11,777 nt of DNA, from NCBI GenBank assembly GCA_947174725.1, contig CAMWKA010000027.1, forward strand, positions 1-11,777, in the 5' to 3' direction. The notes beneath the pieces were generated by a model that saw only the letters and a list, made by a program, of their open reading frames with translations, was not told the DNA's origin and searched no databases. Source of the DNA: an uncultured Lachnospiraceae bacterium (GTDB taxonomy: Bacteria; Bacillota; Clostridia; Lachnospirales; Lachnospiraceae). The position numbers and the translations under genes are program-made. Positions 1-7,041 of this stretch are shown one piece after another (positions within the stretch are counted from its first letter, which is position 1; each line of letters begins with the position of its first letter).

Positions 1-399
1 GGTTTGATCGTATATACAGAAGATAAATATGGGGAAAGAAATGAATATAGCTGCGATGGGAAAAAACGTATCGACGTACCGATGGTTGTTTTAGTCAATG
101 GAGGCAGTGCCAGTGCGTCGGAGATTCTTGCAGGGGCGATCAAAGATTATGGAATCGGGACGCTGCTGGGAACAACAACATATGGCAAAGGTATTGTGCA
201 GCGTTTGATCGCATTGGATGACGGATCGGCGATCAAGCTGACAGTGAGTCATTATTATACGCCGCTGGGTAACGATATTCATAAGATAGGTATTGTGCCG
301 GATATTGAGCTGGAGTTTGATGCCGATGCTTATAAGGAAGATGAAACGGATAATCAGTTGGATCGCGCGATTGAGCTGCTGCAGCGGAAAATACAGTAG
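1..399 (+). CDS. S41 family C-terminal processing protease (CtpA/Prc-like), 3' end only
   Basis: Only the last 132 codons are present; the reading frame is already open at base 1, so the start lies outside the window. The fragment carries the S41 active site: GGSASASEI around residues 34-42 and TYGKG around residues 60-64. The catalytic pair is probably Ser38 and Lys63; their 25-residue spacing equals that of the Ser/Lys dyads of E. coli Prc and B. subtilis CtpB. Enzymes of this family are exported or membrane-anchored proteases that usually bind the C-terminus of their substrate through a PDZ domain, which would lie upstream of this fragment. The sequence ends with a typical late-S41 stretch (GIVPDIELEF) and a short charged tail. 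No clear terminator follows before the leuS promoter. The family is certain; which Ctp paralogue it is cannot be told, and in spore formers some act in sporulation signalling. Confidence 0.93.
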   Translation, partial: GLIVYTEDKYGERNEYSCDGKKRIDVPMVVLVNGGSASASEILAGAIKDYGIGTLLGTTTYGKGIVQRLIALDDGSAIKLTVSHYYTPLGNDIHKIGIVPDIELEFDADAYKEDETDNQLDRAIELLQRKIQ

Positions 400-426
400 A
401 AATGTACTTAAAAAACAAGAAAATAC

Positions 427-455
427 GTGACATTTTATATGGTTAAGAGTATAAT
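427..455 (+). promoter_or_regulatory. Probable sigma-A promoter for leuS
   Basis: The -35 box GTGACA (427-432) matches the consensus TTGACA at 5 of 6 bases. It is followed after exactly 17 bases by a perfect -10 box TATAAT (450-455). Transcription would begin near 462, leaving a leader of only about 40 nt before the leuS start. That is far too short for a T-box leader, which often controls aminoacyl-tRNA synthetase genes in Firmicutes. Confidence 0.75.
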
Positions 456-501
456 ATATCCGCGTAAGGTAAGCATTACAAGACGGAGGTTGGATGTTGC
501 A

Positions 502-2907
502 ATGAAGCATGATTTTAAGAAGATAGAGCCCAAGTGGCAGAAAAAATGGGAAGAGGCGGGGATATTCCGTGCTGTGGATGGAGATAAGAGCCGGAAGAAG
601 TTTTACGGACTGATCGAGTTTCCGTATCCCAGCGGAGCGGGAATGCATGTAGGTCATATCAAAGCGTATTCCAGTATGGAAGTGCTTGCAAGAAAGAGGC
701 GGATGGAAGGGTATAATGTATTGTTCCCGATTGGGTTTGACGCGTTTGGGCTTCCTACTGAGAATTATGCCATAAAGACGTCTACCCATCCGAGAATCAT
801 TACGGATCAGAATATCGCAAGATTTTCCGAGCAGTTAAAGAAGGTTGGATTTTCTTTTGACTGGAGCCGAACTGTAGATACGACGGATGAGGATTTTTAT
901 CACTGGACGCAGTGGATCTTCTTAAAAATGTTCGATGCGGGACTGGTATTTCAGGATAAAGCGCTGGTGAATTACTGTCCGTCCTGTAAGGTAGTACTTT
1001 CCAATGAAGATAGTCAGGGCGGTAAATGTGATATCTGCCACAGCGATGTTGTACAGCGTTCCAAGACGGTATGGTATCTGAAGATCACGGAGTATGCGGA
1101 CAAACTGTTAAGTGGTCTGGATACGGTAGATTATCCGGAAAATATCAAGCAGCAGCAGGTCAACTGGATCGGTAAATCCACAGGGGCGTTTGTGGATTTC
1201 AAGATTGCAGGTGCAGAGGATCAATTACAGATCTATACGACAAGACCGGATACATTGTTTGGTGTTACCTTTATGGTCATTGCACCGGAACATCCGTTGA
1301 TCGATCAGTATGCCGCGAAGATCAGAAATATGGACGCTGTAGAGGCGTATCGGCAGGAATGTGTCAAGAAGACGGAATTTGAAAGAACGCAGCTGGTGAA
1401 GGAAAAGACAGGCGTAAGGCTGGAAGGCATCGAGGCGGTCAATCCGGTGAATGGCGTGAATATTCCGATCTTTATCGCGGATTATGTCATGATGGGTTAT
1501 GGTACCGGAGCAATTATGGCTGTGCCGGCACATGATCAGAGAGATTATGATTTTGCGAAAAAGTTCGACATAGATATTATTGAGGTCATCAAAGGCGGTG
1601 ATATTGACAAAGAAGCCTATACCGGTGACGGAGAGATGATCAATTCCGGTTTTCTGAACGGATATACGAATAAAAAGGACTCTATTGCGCGGATGATCAA
1701 GGAACTGACGGAAAAGGGCATCGGCAGTGCCGGTATCCAGTTCAAAATGAAGGACTGGGCATTTAACCGTCAGAGATACTGGGGCGAGCCGATCCCCATC
1801 GTACATTGTCCATCCTGCGGTATCGTTCCTGTGCCTTATGAGGAGCTGCCGCTCAGACTGCCCAAGATAGAAAATTTTGCACCGGGTGAGGAAGGGGAAT
1901 CCCCGCTTGCGAAGATTGATTCTTTTGTCAACTGTAAGTGCCCGAAATGCGGGAAAGACGCAAAGCGCGAGACAGATACCATGCCGCAGTGGGCAGGATC
2001 GTCGTGGTATTTTATCCGTTACGTGGATCCGCATAACCATGAGTGCTTTGCGGATCGTGAAAAGATTGATTATTGGATGCCGGTTGACTGGTACAATGGC
2101 GGTATGGAGCATGTGACAAGGCATATGATCTATTCCCGTTTCTGGCATCATTTCTTATATGATATTGGAGAGGTGAATACGCCGGAGCCGTATGCAAAGC
2201 GTTCTGCACAGGGGTTGATTCTGGGCGCTGATGGTGAGAAGATGAGTAAATCCAGGGGAAATGTTATCGATCCGTTGGAAATCGTAGAAGAATACGGCGC
2301 GGATACCCTTCGTACTTATATTCTGTTTATGGGCGATTATGCTGCGGCATCCCCGTGGAATGACAGTTCTGTAAAGGGCTGCAAGCGTTTTCTGGAACGT
2401 GTTGCCGTGATGGCGGATATGATTGATGACAGCGAACCTTCCGCGGAACTGGAAAGTAAGTTCCACAAGGCGATCAAGAAGGTGTCTTCTGACATCGAGG
2501 AGACGAAGTTCAATACGGCGATCGCTACGCTGATGGCGCTTGTCAATGATGTTTATCAGGCAGGAAAACTGACCAGAGATGAGATGATCATCTTTATCAA
2601 ACTGCTGAATCCTTTTGCTCCTCATCTTTGTGAAGAAATCTATGAGGCGATGGGCGGAGAAGGATTTTTATCACAACAGGCATGGCCTGCATATGATGAA
2701 GAGAAGACAAAAGATGCAGTCATAGAGATTGGCGTTCAGGTCAATGGCAAACTTCGCGGTACGGTAAAGATTGCCGCAGAAGCAACGAAGGAAGAGGCGC
2801 TTCAGACTGCCAAGGGGGATGCGAAGGTTGCGGAATTCTTAAGTCAGGGTTCCATCGTAAAGGAAATCTATGTACCGGGAAAGATTGTAAACTTCGTCGT
2901 AAAATAA
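502..2907 (+). CDS. leuS: Leucyl-tRNA synthetase
   Basis: Class I cytoplasmic enzyme that charges tRNA-Leu with leucine using ATP. The 801-residue product is a normal bacterial length. Visible landmarks are the HIGH-type motif HVGH (residues 49-52), a zinc-type cluster with Cys159, Cys162, Cys176 and Cys179, and the CP1 editing domain with TTRPDT (246-251) and the later GYGTGAIMAVPAHDQRDYDF block. A second set of CPxC pairs lies in the insert before the WAGSSWYFIRY segment. The catalytic KMSKS loop is at 580-584. The C-terminal part shows the tRNA-binding alpha-helical region and the small VQVNGKLRGTV domain. I chose ATG 502 because GGAGGT (485-490) lies 11 bases upstream; the in-frame extension to base 427 would overlap the promoter and adds 25 residues not found in LeuRS. 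Expressed from its own promoter and followed by a hairpin, it is probably monocistronic. Confidence 0.98.
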   Translation: MKHDFKKIEPKWQKKWEEAGIFRAVDGDKSRKKFYGLIEFPYPSGAGMHVGHIKAYSSMEVLARKRRMEGYNVLFPIGFDAFGLPTENYAIKTSTHPRIITDQNIARFSEQLKKVGFSFDWSRTVDTTDEDFYHWTQWIFLKMFDAGLVFQDKALVNYCPSCKVVLSNEDSQGGKCDICHSDVVQRSKTVWYLKITEYADKLLSGLDTVDYPENIKQQQVNWIGKSTGAFVDFKIAGAEDQLQIYTTRPDTLFGVTFMVIAPEHPLIDQYAAKIRNMDAVEAYRQECVKKTEFERTQLVKEKTGVRLEGIEAVNPVNGVNIPIFIADYVMMGYGTGAIMAVPAHDQRDYDFAKKFDIDIIEVIKGGDIDKEAYTGDGEMINSGFLNGYTNKKDSIARMIKELTEKGIGSAGIQFKMKDWAFNRQRYWGEPIPIVHCPSCGIVPVPYEELPLRLPKIENFAPGEEGESPLAKIDSFVNCKCPKCGKDAKRETDTMPQWAGSSWYFIRYVDPHNHECFADREKIDYWMPVDWYNGGMEHVTRHMIYSRFWHHFLYDIGEVNTPEPYAKRSAQGLILGADGEKMSKSRGNVIDPLEIVEEYGADTLRTYILFMGDYAAASPWNDSSVKGCKRFLERVAVMADMIDDSEPSAELESKFHKAIKKVSSDIEETKFNTAIATLMALVNDVYQAGKLTRDEMIIFIKLLNPFAPHLCEEIYEAMGGEGFLSQQAWPAYDEEKTKDAVIEIGVQVNGKLRGTVKIAAEATKEEALQTAKGDAKVAEFLSQGSIVKEIYVPGKIVNFVVK

Positions 2908-2930
2908 AAGGTTATATCGGGAAAAATACA

Positions 2931-2976
2931 AGAGCTATAGTCAAAATGTCGATGACGGACTATAGCTCTCTGTTGT
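2931..2976 (+). terminator. Hairpin downstream of leuS, probable terminator
   Basis: A perfect 12-bp inverted repeat, AGAGCTATAGTC (2931-2942) and GACTATAGCTCT (2958-2969), encloses a 15-nt loop, 23 bases after the leuS stop. The following CTGTTGT is only modestly T-rich, so termination may be incomplete. The stem is AT-rich but long and without mismatch. Confidence 0.55.
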
Positions 2977-2994
2977 AAAGAGATATTTGAAGCT

Positions 2995-3093
2995 GGTTTA
3001 CATAACTCTTCATCTGCGCATCTATGTTCCAAAAATATCATAAATGAAATCATTTTTGGAATATAGATGCGCAGACTTTGAGTTACTTGATCG
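2995..3093. repeat. 99-bp palindromic element, copy A (right end degraded)
   Basis: First of three 99-bp near-palindromes in the window. It starts with GGTTTACATAACTC (2995-3008). Its inner arms pair from about 3013-3035 with 3053-3075 with only one G-T wobble, around the core ATCATAAATGAAATC. The right outer end (3080-3093) begins GAGTTA but then departs from the GAGTTATGTAAACC seen in copies B and C, so the outer helix is broken here. One base separates it from copy B. It contains no open frame of note. Confidence 0.85.
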
Positions 3094-3094
3094 T

Positions 3095-3193
3095 GGTTTA
3101 CATAACTCTTTATCTGCGCATCTATGTCCCAAAAACATCATAAATGAAATTATTTTTGGGACATAGATGTGAAGATTTCGAGTTATGTAAACC
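3095..3193. repeat. 99-bp palindromic element, copy B (intact)
   Basis: The outer ends GGTTTACATAACTC (3095-3108) and GAGTTATGTAAACC (3180-3193) are perfect 14-bp inverted repeats. A TTT/TTC mismatch bubble follows. A 24-bp inner helix (3112-3135 with 3153-3176) has one G-A mismatch and one G-T wobble, and encloses a 17-nt loop containing ATCATAAATGAAAT. Compared with A, one inner pair has changed from T-A (3028/3060) to C-G (3128/3160), and a G-T wobble (3026/3062) has become G-C (3126/3162), so changes in the two arms compensate. Confidence 0.9.
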
Positions 3194-3196
3194 CTA

Positions 3197-3225
3197 ATGA
3201 CACATAGATGTACAAATAGTTTTAT
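3197..3225 (+). promoter_or_regulatory. Possible promoter of the hydrolase gene cluster
   Basis: ATGACA (3197-3202, 5 of 6 to the -35 consensus) stands 17 bases before TTTTAT (3220-3225, 4 of 6 to the -10 consensus). A start near 3232 would give a leader of about 25 nt. It lies immediately after palindrome B. The assignment is tentative; it is the best-spaced pair in this gap. Confidence 0.35.
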
Positions 3226-3257
3226 TGGTCAATTGTTCTGATATGGAGAAAGAATGA

Positions 3258-4031
3258 ATGGAAATAATAGTTGACGGCTATAAAATCAATTATAAGATCA
3301 CCGGAGAAGGAGAAGAAACGGTAGTCATTTTGCAGGGTTGGGGTACGGAGTTTTCGGTATATGATTCGGTTGCAGCCTGTATCAGCAGTCAATACCGCGT
3401 CCTGCAGTTTGATCTTCCGGGATTTGGCGCAAGTGAGGAACCCAGGGAAGCATGGGACGTGGATGCGTATGCGGACTTTTTTCTGAAACTGATGGATGCG
3501 CTGAAGATCAAAAAAGCGGTCCTTCTTGGACACTCTTATGGCGGCAGGGTGATTATTAAGCTTGCTTCAAGGGAAGCTCTTCCGTTGGAGATCAGCAGGA
3601 TCGTTCTGGTGGACAGCGCCGGTATCCTGCCCAAAAGAACGTGGCGGCAGAAAATGAAAATCAGGCGTTATAAGGTGTTAAAAAAAATCGTTAATCTGAA
3701 ACTGATCTATAAGATCTGCCCGGAACTGATCGACGAATGGAAAAACAGGCAGGGCTCCGAGGATTATCGGAACGCAACGCCTATGATGCGTCAGTGCATG
3801 GTAAAGGCTGTCAACGAAGACCTGACAGTTCTGCTTCCCAAGATCAGGCAGGAGACGCTTTTGATCTGGGGAGATATGGATACCGCAACACCGCTCGCAG
3901 ATGCAAAGCTGATGGAAGAACGGATTCCGGATGCAGGGTTGGCAGTCATTCCGGGGACGGGGCATTTCTGTTTTTTAGAGAAGCCGGGGCAGTTCGCGGG
4001 GATCATGAGATCCTATTTTAATATCAGATAA
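3258..4031 (+). CDS. Alpha/beta hydrolase-fold protein
   Basis: A 257-residue single-domain alpha/beta hydrolase with no signal peptide, so probably cytoplasmic. The catalytic triad can be read directly: nucleophile Ser93 in the elbow GHSYGG (91-96), acid Asp208 in WGDMDTATP, and His236 in GTGHFCF. The oxyanion-hole region near residues 25-29 reads LQGWG, where the family usually has HG. FDLPGFGAS (51-59) is also typical of the family. ATG 3258 is chosen because GGAG (3245-3248) lies 9 bases upstream. The substrate cannot be read from the sequence; haloperoxidase, esterase, lipase and peptidase annotations are all common for this fold. The gene sits 60 bases before the membrane MurF-like ligase, with Ddl beyond, so a role in cell-wall precursor or lipid-linked intermediate metabolism is a reasonable inference. 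Confidence 0.93.
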   Translation: MEIIVDGYKINYKITGEGEETVVILQGWGTEFSVYDSVAACISSQYRVLQFDLPGFGASEEPREAWDVDAYADFFLKLMDALKIKKAVLLGHSYGGRVIIKLASREALPLEISRIVLVDSAGILPKRTWRQKMKIRRYKVLKKIVNLKLIYKICPELIDEWKNRQGSEDYRNATPMMRQCMVKAVNEDLTVLLPKIRQETLLIWGDMDTATPLADAKLMEERIPDAGLAVIPGTGHFCFLEKPGQFAGIMRSYFNIR

Positions 4032-4071
4032 GCACTATTAGGTAATTGTGAAACATCTGAGTAAGCACTAT
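4029..4071. repeat. Pair of 10-bp direct repeats between hydrolase and MurF-like gene
   Basis: TAAGCACTAT occurs at 4029-4038, where it includes the hydrolase stop codon, and again at 4062-4071, just before the GAGGAGG ribosome binding site of the next gene. The two copies are 33 bases apart. This could be a short duplication footprint or a pair of binding sites; the sequence alone does not decide. Confidence 0.45.
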
Positions 4072-4091
4072 GTTTTGAGGAGGAACTAGAT

Positions 4092-5672
4092 TTGCTTCAA
4101 TCGGTAGAAGTAATCATAAGCGTTATATTGGCAATCCCTGTTTTTTATCTGGTGATGCGCTATAATCTCCATATGTTTCAGCTAAACGGCTATAAGAACA
4201 ACGAGCAGAGGTCATGGATCAGAAAAAATATGCGGAAACAGCTGCTGCTTATTTTTTCAGGCGTTGCAGGGGTTTTCCTGATGATATTCCCGGTAGACTG
4301 GTTGAAGATTGCTCTTTGCGTTTATTGGCTGATCGTCATCAGGTATTATAGCTATTTAAAGAAAAACAATGCGAAAAAAAAGCTGGTATTTACGAAAAGG
4401 GTGCAGAGACTGATCATTACGGATCTGATAATCAATCTCATCATCATTGCAGCGGTCTTTTATTTTCTGGGATATTATTATCTGCCGGGAGCTATGGGGA
4501 TTCTGATCCCGTTGCAGGCGGTTCTTCTGATTCCAGTCAATGTGATCAACCGCCCGATAGAGAAAGCGGTCAACCGGTATTTTATCAATGACGCAAAGAA
4601 GAAACTGAAACAGGTGTCCGGGCTTACGGTGGTCGGTGTGACAGGAAGCTATGGAAAGACCAGTGTGAAATTTTATCTGCAGGCATTGCTGCAGGAGCGT
4701 TTTCATGTGCTTGTGACGCCCGAAAGTTACAATACGCCCATGGGAGTGGTAAAGACGATCCGGGAGTCGCTGCAGCCGATGCATGAAATCTTTGTATGTG
4801 AAATGGGTGCAAGGTATGTGGGAGACATCAAGGAAATCTGTGAGATCGTTCATCCGGCGCATGGCGTGATCACTTCCATCGGACCACAACATCTGGAGAC
4901 ATTTGGCGGGATGGAGCAGATCGTTGATACGAAATTTGAATTGGCGGATGCGCTGCCCGAGGGCGGGTTTTTATTCCTGAATGGCGATAATGAGCGGATC
5001 GTGGAAAGAAGCAAGTGTTATCATAAGGTAGATCGAAAGATCATATTTTATAGAAACCAGGCTGCCGGGGAAGGCTATCAGGCGGGGAATCTTCATCTGT
5101 CGCAGCTGGGTACGGAATTTGATGTGACTGCGCCGGATGGAGAAACCGAGACCTTTCAGACCAGACTTGTGGGAGAGCATAACGTCATCAACATCATCGG
5201 TGCGATCGCGGTAGCACATACTCTTGGAATCCCTTTGCGGGAATTAAAAGTCCCGGTCAGACGTTTACAGCCGATTCCGCATAGGATGCAGATGTTAGAA
5301 CAGGGCAATGTGACAATCGTGGATGATGCCTACAACTCTAATCCTGTCGGATCCAAAGCAGCAGTAGAGACTCTTGCCATGTTTGACGGAATCAGGATAT
5401 TGATTACGCCGGGAATGGTGGAACTTGGGAAGGAAGAAGATTCTTATAATTATAAATTCGGCACTTATGCGGCAAAGTGCTGCGACTATATCCTTCTGGT
5501 CGGGAGGGAACATGTACGCCCGATCCAAAAGGGCGCTGTGGAGAGCGGCTTTGATGAGAAGAGGTGCCTTATGTATGACAATCTAAAGGACGCGCTTGCT
5601 TATGCATATAGCATAAAAGGCGATGGGCATAAGTATATTCTGTTGGAGAACGATTTGCCGGATAATTATTGA
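4092..5672 (+). CDS. Membrane-anchored MurF-like Mur ligase
   Basis: A 526-residue protein in two parts. Residues 1-175 hold five hydrophobic segments (about 5-24, 50-68, 70-89, 107-131 and 132-152) with basic loops. The rest is an ATP-dependent Mur ligase: P-loop GSYGKTS with Lys189, TPESYNTPMG (209-218), CEMGA (236-240), His267, a probable carbamylated Lys281, GEHNVIN (361-367), and the MurF signature DDAYNSNP (411-418) with GMVELG (441-446). Classical MurF adds D-Ala-D-Ala to UDP-MurNAc-tripeptide in the cytoplasm and begins with a soluble UDP-sugar-binding domain; that domain is not recognisable here. The P-loop has Tyr where MurF usually has Asn. The TTG start is supported by GAGGAGG (4077-4083), 8 bases upstream. 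The Ddl gene follows, so a D-Ala-D-Ala or similar donor is likely. The acceptor may be membrane-bound. MurF-like is secure; identity with the housekeeping murF is doubtful. Confidence 0.9.
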   Translation: MLQSVEVIISVILAIPVFYLVMRYNLHMFQLNGYKNNEQRSWIRKNMRKQLLLIFSGVAGVFLMIFPVDWLKIALCVYWLIVIRYYSYLKKNNAKKKLVFTKRVQRLIITDLIINLIIIAAVFYFLGYYYLPGAMGILIPLQAVLLIPVNVINRPIEKAVNRYFINDAKKKLKQVSGLTVVGVTGSYGKTSVKFYLQALLQERFHVLVTPESYNTPMGVVKTIRESLQPMHEIFVCEMGARYVGDIKEICEIVHPAHGVITSIGPQHLETFGGMEQIVDTKFELADALPEGGFLFLNGDNERIVERSKCYHKVDRKIIFYRNQAAGEGYQAGNLHLSQLGTEFDVTAPDGETETFQTRLVGEHNVINIIGAIAVAHTLGIPLRELKVPVRRLQPIPHRMQMLEQGNVTIVDDAYNSNPVGSKAAVETLAMFDGIRILITPGMVELGKEEDSYNYKFGTYAAKCCDYILLVGREHVRPIQKGAVESGFDEKRCLMYDNLKDALAYAYSIKGDGHKYILLENDLPDNY

Positions 5673-5693
5673 TTTTGTGAAAGAGTTAAGTAC

Positions 5694-5792
5694 GGCTTAC
5701 ATAACTCTTTGTTTGAAAATAGTTGTTCCAAAAACATCATAAATGAAATCATTTTTGGAACAACTATTTTCAAACTTTGAGTTATGTAAACC
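5694..5792. repeat. 99-bp palindromic element, copy C (different stem, same frame)
   Basis: It shares the outer ends (GGCTTACATAACTC at 5694-5707 and GAGTTATGTAAACC at 5779-5792, one mismatch), a symmetric TTT/TTT bubble, and the 17-nt apical loop (5735-5751) with copies A and B. It has a perfect 24-bp inner helix (5711-5734 with 5752-5775). The 19-nt arm GTTTGAAAATAGTTGTTCC is largely different from the ATCTGCGCATCTATGTCCC of copy B but is matched base for base by its own partner arm. The element lies 21 bases after the MurF-like stop and 61 bases before the ddl start, so it is probably inside a polycistronic transcript. Confidence 0.92.
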
Positions 5793-5853
5793 TCTTAGAT
5801 GGAATTGTGGAACGAAAAATAATGAGGAATTTGCAGAAAGGCGGAAAAGGATC

Positions 5854-7035
5854 ATGAAGACAAGAGTAGCAGTCATGTTTGGCGGAAAGAGTGTGGAGCA
5901 TGAGGTATCTATCATTTCCGGTATTCAGGCGATTTTAAACATGGATCGGGAAAAGTATGAGATTATACCGGTCTATATTGATAAAACAAATGAGATGTTC
6001 ATAGGTGAAGGAATTGGTAAGATCGAATCTTATCAAGATATCAAGAAGCTGCTGGCTGAGTCCCAGAGAGTGATTCTGGTTAAGGAGGGCAGCGCGGCCC
6101 GCCTGATCCCGTATCCCCAAAAACGTTTTGGAGGTAAAAAACCGATAGAAATTGACGTTGTATTTCCCATCGTGCATGGAACCAATGTGGAGGACGGTAC
6201 GCTTCAGGGATATTTAAAAACCATCGGTATTCCCTTTGTTGGTTGTGATGTGACTGCATCTGCTGTCGGTATGGATAAATACGTGACAAAGATGATCCTA
6301 AAGGATCATGATGTGCCGGTACTTGACTGCAAGTGCTTTACCACTTCTGATTATGCTGATGTGGATGGGATCGTAAAACAGACGGAGGAATGCATCGGTT
6401 ATCCCGCCATCGTGAAGCCGTTGAACTTAGGATCCAGCGTGGGAATCAGCGTGGCAAATGACCGTGTGGAGCTGATCCGTTCCATTGACGGTGCGTTTAC
6501 CTATGCGAGAAAAATACTGATAGAACATGCGATCAGCAGTCTAAGGGAGATCAACTGCTCCGTGCTTGGCGATGAAAATGACGCTACAGCTTCAGAATGT
6601 GAGGAACCGTTACATTCCAAGGAGATCCTCAGTTATGAGGATAAGTACATGAGCAATTCCAAGAATGGTGCGTCTAAAGGGATGGCGGGCGTGTCCAGAA
6701 AGATTCCTGCGGAGTTATCTGCAGAGAAGAGGGAAGAAATCAGGAATATGGCGGTAAAATCTTTTAAAGCGTTAGGATGCAACGGGGTAGCAAGGATTGA
6801 TTTTATGATCGACGAAGAAACCGACCGTCTTTATTTTAATGAGATCAATACGATCCCTGGTTCGCTGGCATTTTATCTTTGGGAGCCGGTGGGCGTCTCT
6901 TATAAAGAATTGCTGGACCGGATGATCCAGCTTGCCATGAAACGCAGACGCGAGGAGGATGCGTTGACCTTTTCTTTTGATACGAATATCTTAAATCAGA
7001 ATTCCCTGTCAGGATTGAAGGGCGGAAAGCTGTGA
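5854..7035 (+). CDS. ddl: D-alanine-D-alanine ligase
   Basis: ATP-grasp ligase that joins two D-alanines for the peptidoglycan stem. ATG 5854 gives 393 residues starting MKTRVAVMFGG; AGGCGG (5839-5844) lies 9 bases upstream. Matching residues of E. coli DdlB are Glu15 (GGKSVEHEVS), Ser194 in LGSSVG (194-199 region) and Tyr265 in EDKYMS, equivalent to Tyr216. Metal ligands are Asp316, Glu330 and Asn332 (NEINTIPG). The omega-loop Tyr, rather than the His of VanA-type enzymes, argues against D-Ala-D-lactate synthesis. The protein is longer than the usual 300-350 residues because of a loop near 239-256 and a C-terminal tail (LTFSFDTNIL, LKGGKL). An in-frame ATG at 5743, inside palindrome C, would add 37 residues unlike any Ddl N-terminus, so I reject it. 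The gene belongs with the MurF-like ligase functionally; D-Ala-D-Ser activity is not excluded. Confidence 0.95.
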   Translation: MKTRVAVMFGGKSVEHEVSIISGIQAILNMDREKYEIIPVYIDKTNEMFIGEGIGKIESYQDIKKLLAESQRVILVKEGSAARLIPYPQKRFGGKKPIEIDVVFPIVHGTNVEDGTLQGYLKTIGIPFVGCDVTASAVGMDKYVTKMILKDHDVPVLDCKCFTTSDYADVDGIVKQTEECIGYPAIVKPLNLGSSVGISVANDRVELIRSIDGAFTYARKILIEHAISSLREINCSVLGDENDATASECEEPLHSKEILSYEDKYMSNSKNGASKGMAGVSRKIPAELSAEKREEIRNMAVKSFKALGCNGVARIDFMIDEETDRLYFNEINTIPGSLAFYLWEPVGVSYKELLDRMIQLAMKRRREEDALTFSFDTNILNQNSLSGLKGGKL

Positions 7036-7041
7036 ACAAAA

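Noticed and set aside
1225..2151. Long minus-strand reading frame inside leuS (also 91-789, 8839-9621 and others)
   Set aside because: They lie antisense to genes with unmistakable motifs, show no domain features and no convincing ribosome binding sites.
2995..3193. A CRISPR array
   Set aside because: Two tandem 99-bp palindromes with a 1-bp gap lack short repeats alternating with unique spacers, and no cas gene is present.
2995..5792. The palindromes as integron attC sites flanking a hydrolase plus MurF-like cassette
   Set aside because: Hairpin with conserved ends and an unpaired spacer is reminiscent of attC, and GTTATGT is near the R' core GTTRRRY. But pairing is nearly perfect without extrahelical bases, the apical loop is conserved, and no integrase or cassette array is seen.
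5743..5853. An N-terminally extended Ddl starting inside palindrome C
   Set aside because: The extra 37 residues are translated repeat DNA and do not resemble a Ddl N-terminus; ATG 5854 has a ribosome binding site and begins at the conserved MKTRVAVMFGG.
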